Source: 2-02-FULL-46-13 sp036517235
GTDB lineage: Bacteria > Patescibacteriota > Minisyncoccia > Phycocordibacterales > DSPV01
DNA length: 20,485 nt
Assembly: GCA_036517235.1 (NCBI GenBank)
Contig: DATDXL010000023.1
Span: 1 to 20,485, forward strand
Direction of reading: 5' to 3'
The notes beneath the pieces are model-generated. The model was not told where the DNA came from and did not search any database. It saw only the letters and a list, made by a program, of their open reading frames with translations. The position numbers were made by a program, and so were the translations under genes. Positions 6,239 through 12,222 of this stretch are shown here, piece after piece; within the stretch, counting starts at the first letter, position 1, and each line of letters opens with the position of its first letter.

Positions 6239-7199
6239 GAACTTAGGATTTTGGGAAAAGTTGAAGAATCCGATCATGCTATTAGCACCCATGGCGGATG
6301 TCACTGATGTTGCGTTTCGGAAGATCATCGCGAAATATGGCAAGCCCGATGTTTTTTTCACCGAGTTTACCTCCGCAGATGGCTTGTGCTCGTCTGGGAA
6401 GGATAAGCTTCTCATTAATTTCAAATATTCAAAAGAAGAACATCCTATCGTCGCGCAGGTGTTTGGTGCAAGACCTGAAAAGATATTTGAAGCGGCAAGA
6501 CTGGTGAAGAAACTAGGGTTCGACGGACTGGATATCAATATGGGATGCCCCGATCGTTCTATCGTAAAGCAGGGCGCCGGCGGTGCGCTCATAAAAACGC
6601 CCGCACTTGCACGCAAAGTCATTCAAGCGGCTATTGAGGGGGCGGGAGGACTGCCGGTATCGGTGAAAACTCGTCTGGGATTCTCAAAGGATGTTCTGGA
6701 AGAATGGCTACCTGAACTCTTGAAGGAAGAATTGGCGGCAGTCTGCATTCACGCGCGGACAGTCAAAGAGCTTTCAAACGTTCCTGCGCGGTGGGAGAGG
6801 GTAGCCAAGGCCGTAAAAATTCGAGACAAGATGAAATCAGAAATGTTTATCATCGGCAATGGTGACGTCCTAGATCTTGCGGACGCTCGTCAAAAAGCGA
6901 AAGAGACGGGAGCGGACGGCATCATGCTTGGGCGTGCGATATTTGGGAATCCGTGGTTTTTTGCAGAGCGAAAAAAGGCGGTTACCATAGAAGAGAAATG
7001 TGCGGTTCTTATCGAGCACAGCAAATTGTTCGAGAAGTATTTCAAGAATATCAAGAATTTCGCCGTTATGAGAAAGCACTTCAAAGCCTATATCTCGGGT
7101 TTTGATGGAGCTAAGGAGCTACGCACCAAGCTCATGGAGTGCGAGGATGCTTCCGAAGTGAAAAAGGTTTTAGAGAGTTATTTAAACGTCTCAAAATAG
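6237..7199 (+). CDS. dus: tRNA-dihydrouridine synthase
   Basis: A 320-aa flavoenzyme of the Dus family (COG0042) that reduces uridine in tRNA D-loops using FMN and NADPH, in the cytoplasm. The TIM-barrel start is LLAPMADVTDVAFR. The catalytic cysteine is C104 in NMGCPDRSIVKQGAG. K144 and R146 are in VKTRLG, H172 in IHART, and the FMN-phosphate loops are IGNGDV (206-211) and GRAIFGNPW (232-240). The helical C-terminal tRNA-binding part (about 250-315) is present, so the protein is full length. Which of DusA, B or C it matches best is not decided here. No Shine-Dalgarno sequence is seen: the ATG directly follows the inverted-repeat element at 6053-6238, so its promoter is either upstream of that element or within it. 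Confidence 0.93.
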   Translation: MNLGFWEKLKNPIMLLAPMADVTDVAFRKIIAKYGKPDVFFTEFTSADGLCSSGKDKLLINFKYSKEEHPIVAQVFGARPEKIFEAARLVKKLGFDGLDINMGCPDRSIVKQGAGGALIKTPALARKVIQAAIEGAGGLPVSVKTRLGFSKDVLEEWLPELLKEELAAVCIHARTVKELSNVPARWERVAKAVKIRDKMKSEMFIIGNGDVLDLADARQKAKETGADGIMLGRAIFGNPWFFAERKKAVTIEEKCAVLIEHSKLFEKYFKNIKNFAVMRKHFKAYISGFDGAKELRTKLMECEDASEVKKVLESYLNVSK

Positions 7200-7226
7200 A
7201 GGTTTTTCCCGCTAAGGCAGGGGCGC

Positions 7227-7255
7227 TTGACCAGTACCTTTATATATGATACAAT
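7227..7255 (+). promoter_or_regulatory. Promoter of a putative structured RNA
   Basis: TTGACC (7227-7232), a 17-bp spacer and TACAAT (7250-7255) make a near-consensus promoter. Transcription would begin near 7262. No gene-length ORF follows before the terminator at 7468-7513. Confidence 0.7.
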
Positions 7256-7262
7256 TATAATT

Positions 7263-7510
7263 GGCATGAAAATAACATCCTAGAGCAGAGGGTTTGGAAC
7301 CCGGGGACAAGCGCCCCTTATCCCGCCCTATAAACCGCCGTAAACCAAGCGCGAAAGGCCAGATGAAACCGTTCTTCTTATGTAATCGTCGGGACTAGAG
7401 TAATGTTCCACTTCTAAACGGAATATTGCTCCAATCCCTGCAAACACACTGGCGGGAGAAATCCGCCAACGGCACGAGTGCTATTGTATGTGAGCTCGTG
7501 CCGTTTTGAT
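7263..7510 (+). ncRNA. Putative structured non-coding RNA, about 245 nt, family unknown
   Basis: A strong promoter and a strong terminator bracket a segment with no ORF longer than a few codons. Visible helices include GGGTT/AACCC near 7292-7304, a 12-bp helix GAGTAATGTTCC/GGAATATTGCTC near 7398-7434 (two G-U pairs, closed by GGGA/TCCC), GGCGG/CCGCC (7451-7467) and the terminator stem. AGGGTTTGG near 7290 can also pair with CCAATCCCT near 7433, closing the whole fold like a long rod. I looked for RNase P RNA, tmRNA, SRP RNA and common riboswitch signatures and did not find them. A 6S-like RNA is possible but unproven. Confidence 0.5.
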
Positions 7511-7513
7511 TTT
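7468..7513 (+). terminator. Terminator of the putative RNA
   Basis: A perfect 11-bp stem, AACGGCACGAG (7468-7478) and CTCGTGCCGTT (7495-7505), with a 16-nt loop is followed by TTGATTTT. Confidence 0.85.
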
Positions 7514-7565
7514 CTATAATCTTTTCCACATATTTTCTTTTGTTTCAAGACGATAGATTCTAAAA

Positions 7566-7735
7566 TTCCTTCAGGCGAGTACAATCACGCCTTAGGAAGG
7601 AAGAATAAGATTATGAATATTCTGATTCCCACTTTTCTCAGAGGGGAGGTGAAGGTAGCGGGTTAAAGACCCGTATCTAGCGACGGATAATCGCACCATC
7701 TGTCGTTCAAGGAGGATTGCGAACGGTTTTTTTCG
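7566..7735 (+). ncRNA. Hairpin-rich transcribed leader or RNA with a 17-codon ORF
   Basis: The segment opens with a hairpin (TTCCTT..AGGCG with CGCCT..AGGAAGGAA, about 7566-7602). GGAAG lies 9 nt before ATG 7613, which encodes MNILIPTFLRGEVKVAG and stops at 7664-7666. Then come CGGGT/ACCCG at 7659-7673 and an 8-bp helix CGACGGAT/ATCTGTCG at 7680-7706, ending at the terminator 7736-7767. It resembles a leader-peptide region, but the next gene, dnaX, has its own promoter 150 bp on. It may be a free-standing small RNA or a small-protein gene. The only promoter candidates upstream are weak (TATAAT at 7515-7520 without a good -35). Confidence 0.35.
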
Positions 7736-7767
7736 GGGCGGCACAGTTCCTTCGTGCCGCCCTTTCC
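7736..7767 (+). terminator. Rho-independent terminator
   Basis: A perfect 9-bp GC-rich stem, GGGCGGCAC (7736-7744) and GTGCCGCCC (7754-7762), is followed by TTTCCATTTT. The stretch from here to the dnaX promoter at 7919 holds only a GGGGTATACCCC palindrome (7810-7821) and no ORF. Confidence 0.7.
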
Positions 7768-7930
7768 ATTTTCCGTCAGTGCGACTTACTTTCTCAAAAC
7801 AGGGGTTCTGGGGTATACCCCGTGAGATATACCACCCAAAGTGACAGCATCCAAGTTATTTTACATATGAGGTAATTAGGGATCTTCACTAGATGTAGCT
7901 CCTAGTTATCTCATGGGGTATACTTTTGCT

Positions 7931-8971
7931 ATGAATAAACCGAGCGAAACAGCGCTGTATCGCAAATACCGACCGCAAAGCTTTTCCGAAGTTTTAGGTC
8001 AGGACCATATCTCAAAAGTACTCGAGGGTTCTATCAAGCTGGGACGTATTTCACACGCCTACCTTTTCTCTGGTTCGCGCGGGACAGGTAAGACATCAGT
8101 AGCACGTATCTTTGCAAAAGAGATAGGCACAAAGCCGGAAGATATCTATGAGATAGACGCAGCGTCGAATACCGGAGTGGACGATGTGCGGGCGCTCAAC
8201 GAGTCCGTCAATGTTTTGCCGTTCTTGTCGAAATATAAAGTTTACATTGTCGATGAGGTGCACATGCTCTCGAAGTCCGCATTCAACGCGCTCTTAAAGA
8301 CTTTGGAGGAGCCGCCGGCGCATGTCATTTTCATCCTTGCGACGACTGAATTCGAGAAGTTGCCGGAGACAATAGTTTCGCGGTGTCAGTCGTTCTCGTT
8401 CAAACGGCCAAGCCAGGAAATCCTCGCCAAAGTCATCGCCGGCGCGGCGAAAAAAGAAAGTTTTTCGCTTGAAGCATCGAGCGCGGATTTGATAGCGCTC
8501 CTTGCCGATGGGAGTTTTCGCGACGCGCTCGGCATTTTGCAAAAAGTAACCTCCTCGTCCCGCGATAAAAAGATCTCCGTTGAAGAAGTCGAGCTAGTGA
8601 CAGGCGCGCCTAAGGCATCCATTGTCAACGATCTCATTGTTGGTATCGAGAAGCAGGATTTAGAAAAAGCGCTTTCGGTCATTCGCAAAGTCGCCGAGCA
8701 GGGAATCGACATGAAAGTCTTCGCAAAACTCTTGCTGCGCAAATTGCGGTTCGTACTTCTGCTTCGTTTCGCACCACGCCTCAAAGAAACTATAGAGTCT
8801 GAACTTTCTACAGAAGATTTTTCTTTTATTTCCGAACGCGCTCTCGCAAAAGATTCACGTATCAACGAAGAAACATTACTGCAATTTCTTGAGGCCTATG
8901 AAGGTATGCGCGACTCTTTCGTTCCCGAGCTCCCGCTTGAGCTTGCGCTGATTCAAATCCTCCAAACGTAG
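7931..8971 (+). CDS. dnaX: DNA polymerase III subunit gamma/tau, short zinc-less form
   Basis: This is the clamp-loader ATPase of the replisome. Residue numbers are from ATG 7931 (346 aa). Walker A is GSRGTGKT (48-55), Walker B VYIVDEVH (104-111), sensor 1 ATTE (137-140), the arginine finger is in SRC (150-152), and sensor 2 GSFRDAL (194-200). The usual four-cysteine zinc module between Walker A and EIDAAS is missing: only AKEIGTKPEDIY joins them. The C-terminal tau extension is also absent, since domain III ends near residue 346. ATG 7913 is in frame but overlaps the -10 (TATACT 7919-7924). ATG 7931 lies 6 nt after it, so I take the mRNA as leaderless. The gene converges with a sugar transferase gene. 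Confidence 0.92.
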   Translation: MNKPSETALYRKYRPQSFSEVLGQDHISKVLEGSIKLGRISHAYLFSGSRGTGKTSVARIFAKEIGTKPEDIYEIDAASNTGVDDVRALNESVNVLPFLSKYKVYIVDEVHMLSKSAFNALLKTLEEPPAHVIFILATTEFEKLPETIVSRCQSFSFKRPSQEILAKVIAGAAKKESFSLEASSADLIALLADGSFRDALGILQKVTSSSRDKKISVEEVELVTGAPKASIVNDLIVGIEKQDLEKALSVIRKVAEQGIDMKVFAKLLLRKLRFVLLLRFAPRLKETIESELSTEDFSFISERALAKDSRINEETLLQFLEAYEGMRDSFVPELPLELALIQILQT

Positions 8972-8988
8972 CGGAACAAAAAACAGGT

Positions 8989-9004
8989 ACGTTCCGCGGA
9001 ACGT
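8989..9004. repeat. Perfect 16-bp palindrome after dnaX
   Basis: ACGTTCCG is followed directly by its complement CGGAACGT. The right half can alternatively pair with GCGGAAC just after the dnaX stop (8970-8977). There is no T-run, so it is not an ordinary intrinsic terminator. Confidence 0.45.
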
Positions 9005-9017
9005 GACTGTTGGTTCA

Positions 9018-9071
9018 TTCACCACATACACGTATTCTCAGCGACCGCTGAGAATACGTGTATGGGGTGAA
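9018..9071. repeat. 54-bp near-perfect palindrome between convergent genes
   Basis: Arms 9018-9043 and 9046-9071 are complementary over 26 bp with a single mismatch and a 2-base centre. It sits between the 3' ends of dnaX (+) and the sugar transferase gene (-). The T-run expected of a terminator is missing on both strands (A-run at 9072-9077), so it may be a cruciform, processing site or transcription-independent boundary. Confidence 0.7.
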
Positions 9072-9123
9072 GAAAAAAGCCGACCATGCCCTAGGCGCTT
9101 GCGGTCGCAAAGTTGCGCGGCGG

Positions 9124-9768
9124 CTAAATACCTTCGGCGCGGATTATAGTGATCACTGTTTGAAGCACTATCACCATGTCGTGGAGCACAATGCGCCAAC
9201 CTGGATTGTTTCGGCAGAACTCTGCGTACTCCATGTCGACTGTCTCCTGCGAGAGCCCGTACTTTTTGGATTTATGAGTCTGGAATCTTCCGGTAAGTCC
9301 CGCACGCAGGAGTGTTTTTGCTCGGATGCCCCCCGTGAGCCCGCGTTCGTATTCTTCGGGATTTGTCGGGCGGGGGCCCACCAGAGACATCTTCCCCGTC
9401 AGAACGAGGAAGAGCTGGGGAAACTCATCGAGGTATACCTGGCGCAGGATGAGTCCGGTAAAGGTCATATTGCGCCAATCCTGCTCGAGTTCTTTCGTGT
9501 GTATCGTTCCGTTACTGCGTGCGTGCGCAAGCGAAGAATTTTTAAACGTCCTGAACTTGTAGAAGGTAAAGGGTTTTCCTTGCGAGATGCGGGTTTCTGT
9601 ATAGAGTAGAGGTCCCCGAGAGGCGGGAGAAACGGTGCGCTCAAGCGCGAACAATATGAGAATGGCGAGAATAAGAGGCGAAAGGACGACAATGACGATG
9701 ATGCTCGCAATAATATCAAACGCCCTTTTAAGGGGCGGGACAGGGATTAGTTCTAGTTGTTTGTTCAT
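9124..9768 (-). CDS. Polyprenyl-phosphate sugar-1-phosphate transferase (bacterial sugar transferase)
   Basis: A 214-aa monotopic phosphoglycosyl transferase of the WcaJ/PglC type. It transfers a sugar 1-phosphate from a nucleotide sugar to undecaprenyl phosphate at the inner membrane, starting polysaccharide or glycan assembly. The N-terminus has the typical LKRAFDIIAS followed by a re-entrant hydrophobic helix with a conserved Ser-Pro (about 16-43). Then come KFRTF (71-75), the catalytic Asp-Glu in YLDEFPQLF (D114, E115), MSLVGPRP (127-134) and AGLTGRFQ. It is the short core form without the extra N-terminal membrane helices. ATG 9768 is preferred over a TTG at 9786. It is some 10 kb from the dehydrogenase and glycosyltransferase genes at the window end, and the sugar is unknown. 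Confidence 0.92.
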   Translation of the reverse strand: MNKQLELIPVPPLKRAFDIIASIIVIVVLSPLILAILILFALERTVSPASRGPLLYTETRISQGKPFTFYKFRTFKNSSLAHARSNGTIHTKELEQDWRNMTFTGLILRQVYLDEFPQLFLVLTGKMSLVGPRPTNPEEYERGLTGGIRAKTLLRAGLTGRFQTHKSKKYGLSQETVDMEYAEFCRNNPGWRIVLHDMVIVLQTVITIIRAEGI

Positions 9769-9816
9769 TTCCTGAATGCCTATCAAGATATCAGAAATTT
9801 CTCTTGTTTCCTAGCG

Positions 9817-9845
9817 TTTACTTTAGAGATTTTTCGCTGTAATCT
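9817..9845 (+). promoter_or_regulatory. Promoter of tRNA-Gln
   Basis: TTTACT (9817-9822), a 17-bp spacer and TAATCT (9840-9845) place transcription start near 9852, about three bases before the mature tRNA 5' end. Confidence 0.6.
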
Positions 9846-9854
9846 GAATACCAT

Positions 9855-9928
9855 TGCGGGGTCGTCTAACGGTAGGACATGTGCCTTTGGAGCACAGTAT
9901 GAAGGTCCGATTCCTTCCCCCGCAGCCA
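9855..9928 (+). tRNA. tRNA-Gln (anticodon UUG), CCA encoded
   Basis: The cloverleaf is complete. The acceptor arm is TGCGGGG/CCCCGCA, the D-stem GTC/GAC, and the anticodon stem TGTGC/GCACA with loop CTTTGGA, giving anticodon TTG. The variable loop is short (GTAT) and the T-arm is GAAGG/CCTTC with loop TCCGATT. Discriminator G73 is followed by a genomic CCA at 9926-9928. It would read CAA (and CAG by wobble). The leader is only a few bases long if the promoter at 9817-9845 is used. Confidence 0.95.
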
Positions 9929-10019
9929 GCTCGTGCTAGGTTATCGCGCTCGAGACGCATCGAAAACCTACGAGAACTATTCTGACATCGCATACCGGCT
10001 GAGCGCCGTATCCAGAACG

Positions 10020-10045
10020 AAAAGCCGCCTTCACAGGCGGTTTTT
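10020..10045 (+). terminator. Rho-independent terminator after tRNA-Gln
   Basis: AAAAGCCGCC (10020-10029), a 6-nt loop and GGCGGTTTTT (10036-10045) form a 10-bp stem ending in a T-run. The 91 bases between the tRNA and this hairpin contain no ORF that I would call a gene. Confidence 0.85.
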
Positions 10046-10086
10046 CGTTGGAGTTGTTTTGTTTACACGTCGCTATTTTAGTTCTA

Positions 10087-10155
10087 ATGTTTGCCGTTAG
10101 AGCACTCCTGTTGAGTGTTTCTTTTGTACTTCGTCAACCAGCAACTACTGTATAG
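10087..10155 (+). CDS. Val/Leu-rich upstream ORF before leuC (possible leader peptide)
   Basis: A 22-codon ORF, starting MFAVRALLLSVSF and stopping at TAG 10153-10155, lies 3 nt before the leuC ATG and in the same frame. Nine of 22 residues are Val or Leu, including three consecutive Leu codons. Those codons lie in a small hairpin (CACTC/GAGTG about 10103-10117) followed by TTTCTTTT. This resembles leader peptides of leucine operons, but there is no separate antiterminator and no room for an attenuator after the stop. An alternative promoter (TTGTAC 10124-10129, TACTGT 10146-10151) would transcribe leuC alone, without the ORF. Confidence 0.3.
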   Translation: MFAVRALLLSVSFVLRQPATTV

Positions 10156-10158
10156 ATT

Positions 10159-11553
10159 ATGAGCAAAAATACCTTGTTCGATAAGGTGTGGAACCGCCAC
10201 ACGGTTCGGGTTTTGCCCAACGGTCAAACCCAACTTTTCATCGGACTCCACCTCATCCACGAGGTTACGAGTCCGCAGGCATTTCCCATGTTACGAACGC
10301 GTGGCCTAAAAGTTCGATTCCCGCAACGCACCTTTGCTACCGTGGACCATATCGTGCCCACGTCGATTGAAGGCCGCAAGCGTCCATTCATGGATATGAT
10401 CGCCGATCAAATGTTGTCGGAAATCGAGAAGAACTGTCGCGAGTCCGGCATCACGTTCTTCGGTCTCGGCGACGAGGGACAAGGAATCGTCCACGTCATC
10501 GGCCCGGAACTGGGACTCACCCAGCCCGGCATGACCATCGCCTGCGGAGACAGTCACACGTCTACGCACGGTGCATTCGGTTCGATCGCGTTCGGTATCG
10601 GCACCACCCAGGTGGCAAATATTCTGGCCAGCCAGTGTCTCTTGGTCCAAAAGCCGAAAGTTCGGCAGATTAAGGTCAACGGAGAGCTAACACATGGTGT
10701 TTATGCCAAGGACATCATCCTGGCGATTATCGGCAAGCTCGGAGTCAAAGGCGGCATCGGCTATGCGTACGAATACGCTGGCCAGGCCATCGAAGCTCTG
10801 GACATGGAGGGTCGAATGACCGTTTGCAACATGTCGATTGAAGGCGGCGCCACCTGTGGCTACGTCAACCCCGACATGCGAACTCTGAATTATCTTCGTG
10901 GGCGCAAGTATGCCCCGCAAGAAAAAGACTGGGAGAGATTCATGGATTGGTCCAGAGATCAGATCTCGGCACCAAACGCCGAGTTCGACGACATCGTTGA
11001 GCTCGATGGCAAGACAATTCCGCCGATGGTCACCTGGGGCATCACCCCTGGCCAAGTCGTCGGAGTCGATCAGAACTTGCCGGAGGACGCCGACCCCGAA
11101 GCCCTGGTTTTTATGGACTTCAAGGCCGGTCAGCCGATCATCGGTACGAAAGTGGACGTTGCCTTCATCGGCTCGTGCACCAACGGACGGATCACTGATC
11201 TCCGCGAAGCCGCGAGCATCGTGCAGAAGCACGGACTCAAGGTTGCCAAAGGCGTGAAGGCTCTGGTCGTTCCAGGGTCGGAGATGGTTCTGAAGCAGGC
11301 TGTCGCTGAAGGTCTCGACGAGATCTTTCGCAATGCAGGCTTCGATTGGCGCGGTGCTGGATGCTCAATGTGTCTGGCCATGAACCCCGACAAGCTGGTG
11401 GGGCGTGAGCTCTGCGTCAGTTCGTCAAACCGCAACTTCAAGGGTCGTCAAGGAAGCCCGACTGGTCGGACCCTCTTGATGTCACCCGCTTCCGTGGTCG
11501 CTTCGGCTACTGCGGGAGAAGTCACCGACGTTCGGCAACTCATCGCTAGTTGA
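10159..11553 (+). CDS. leuC: 3-isopropylmalate dehydratase large subunit
   Basis: The 464-aa aconitase-superfamily subunit isomerises 2-isopropylmalate to 3-isopropylmalate in leucine synthesis, with a [4Fe-4S] cluster, as a heterodimer with LeuD. The cluster ligands are C340 (GSCTNGR), C402 and C405 (GCSMC). Other signatures are DHIVPT (63-68), ACGDSHTSTHGAFG (128-141) and SSSNRNFKGRQG (421-432). Length and motifs are complete. No leuD or other leu gene is adjacent, which is unusual because leuC and leuD normally form a pair. The gene is visibly GC-richer at third positions than its neighbours, which suggests horizontal acquisition. A homoaconitase-type role is a less likely alternative. There is no Shine-Dalgarno sequence before the ATG. 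A Val/Leu-rich upstream ORF ends 3 nt before it. Confidence 0.93.
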   Translation: MSKNTLFDKVWNRHTVRVLPNGQTQLFIGLHLIHEVTSPQAFPMLRTRGLKVRFPQRTFATVDHIVPTSIEGRKRPFMDMIADQMLSEIEKNCRESGITFFGLGDEGQGIVHVIGPELGLTQPGMTIACGDSHTSTHGAFGSIAFGIGTTQVANILASQCLLVQKPKVRQIKVNGELTHGVYAKDIILAIIGKLGVKGGIGYAYEYAGQAIEALDMEGRMTVCNMSIEGGATCGYVNPDMRTLNYLRGRKYAPQEKDWERFMDWSRDQISAPNAEFDDIVELDGKTIPPMVTWGITPGQVVGVDQNLPEDADPEALVFMDFKAGQPIIGTKVDVAFIGSCTNGRITDLREAASIVQKHGLKVAKGVKALVVPGSEMVLKQAVAEGLDEIFRNAGFDWRGAGCSMCLAMNPDKLVGRELCVSSSNRNFKGRQGSPTGRTLLMSPASVVASATAGEVTDVRQLIAS

Positions 11554-11557
11554 TTCG

Positions 11558-11761
11558 ATGCGCTTTACGTATGAAGAAGTTCAGACGGGTGACATGTCTC
11601 TTGAAGATTTCATCAATAAATATCATCTACCCCAAACGACCATAAAAGAGCAAATACAGAGATTGTTCGCAAAGAAGATAACGGGGCGATCATACGGCAG
11701 AAGAGGCAGGGAAAATCAGGGGAAGCACCAAAAAGGTGGTAGATCAATTCGTGAGATGTAG
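11558..11761 (+). CDS. Small basic uncharacterised protein
   Basis: A 67-codon frame begins 4 nt after the leuC stop. The product starts MRFTYEEVQTGDMSLEDF, then has a helix-turn-helix-like stretch (YHLPQTTIKEQIQRLF, about 22-37) and an Arg/Lys/Gly-rich tail. It may bind nucleic acid, but I recognise no family. Composition returns to the AT-richer style of the surrounding chromosome, unlike leuC. The interval after it (11762-11869) has no visible gene. Confidence 0.45.
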   Translation: MRFTYEEVQTGDMSLEDFINKYHLPQTTIKEQIQRLFAKKITGRSYGRRGRENQGKHQKGGRSIREM

Positions 11762-11869
11762 AGGAATGCAAGTGGTTGTGAATTTAAACCTGATAGCCTA
11801 AGATTCTGTGGGCTTTATGGAGAGTTTCCCATTCCCAGAATATAAGTCGGATTTGATAACATAGACACT

Positions 11870-12121
11870 ATGACCAAAAAAGGTATCGCCGGTGGTGTGG
11901 TACACAAAATACCCAAGGATTTACGAAAGGCCATGGCTTCTTCCCCGGCTGCGTGGGCAGTATGGGAAGATATTACGCCGCTTGCACGCAATGAGTGGAT
12001 TTGCTGGGTCATATCCGGAAAAAAAGCAGAGACCCGTGGTATCCGAATTGAAAAGGCACTCTCGAAGCTAAAAGGAGGAATGCGCAGACCTTGCTGTTGG
12101 GCCGGCTGTGTACATCGGTGA
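11870..12121 (+). CDS. YdeI/OmpD-associated (OmdA) domain protein
   Basis: The 83-aa product matches the C-terminal OmdA domain of YdeI-like proteins, annotated in databases as bacteriocin-protection or OmpD-associated. Shared features are IPKDLRKAMASSPAAWAVWE, the strongly conserved LTPLARNEWICWV, and the basic RIEKALSKLKGG ending in RRPCCWAGCVHR. It stands alone, without the larger N-terminal domain of E. coli YdeI. Several cysteines near the end (PCCWAGC) are typical of this short form. The molecular function of the domain is poorly known. It has no signal peptide. A promoter is not clear; the ATG follows an AT-rich GATAACAT with only a few bases between, again suggesting a very short leader. 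Confidence 0.85.
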   Translation: MTKKGIAGGVVHKIPKDLRKAMASSPAAWAVWEDITPLARNEWICWVISGKKAETRGIRIEKALSKLKGGMRRPCCWAGCVHR

Positions 12122-12203
12122 ATGGAAGCGACCCAGGTTTCTTACGAGCATAGCAAGTGTAGGGATCGAAAGTGTAACTTCGTGCCGTTCGTAATATCGA
12201 TTA

Positions 12204-12212
12204 TGGTATTCT
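12204..12212 (+). promoter_or_regulatory. Extended -10 promoter of the C45-like gene
   Basis: TGGTATTCT is an extended -10 (TGnTATTCT) ending 10 nt before ATG 12223, so the transcript would have a leader of only about 4 nt. No good -35 is seen. Confidence 0.5.
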
Positions 12213-12222
12213 GGTCATTGTC

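Noticed and set aside
7263..7513. RNase P RNA, tmRNA, SRP RNA or a T-box for the 7.3-kb RNA
   Set aside because: The conserved signatures are absent: the GAGGAAAGTCC and ACAGAA elements of RNase P, a tRNA-like end with tag ORF, the SRP GGAAGGAAGCA loop, and the T-box GGGTGGNACCGCG. The partial TGGAACCC match to a T-box is inside a different hairpin.
9058..9609. 183-codon plus-strand ORF
   Set aside because: It is antisense to the sugar transferase, whose family motifs are unmistakable. It starts inside the 54-bp palindrome.
10687..11232. 181-codon minus-strand ORF inside leuC
   Set aside because: It is a shadow of a GC-rich gene with complete iron-sulfur ligands on the other strand.
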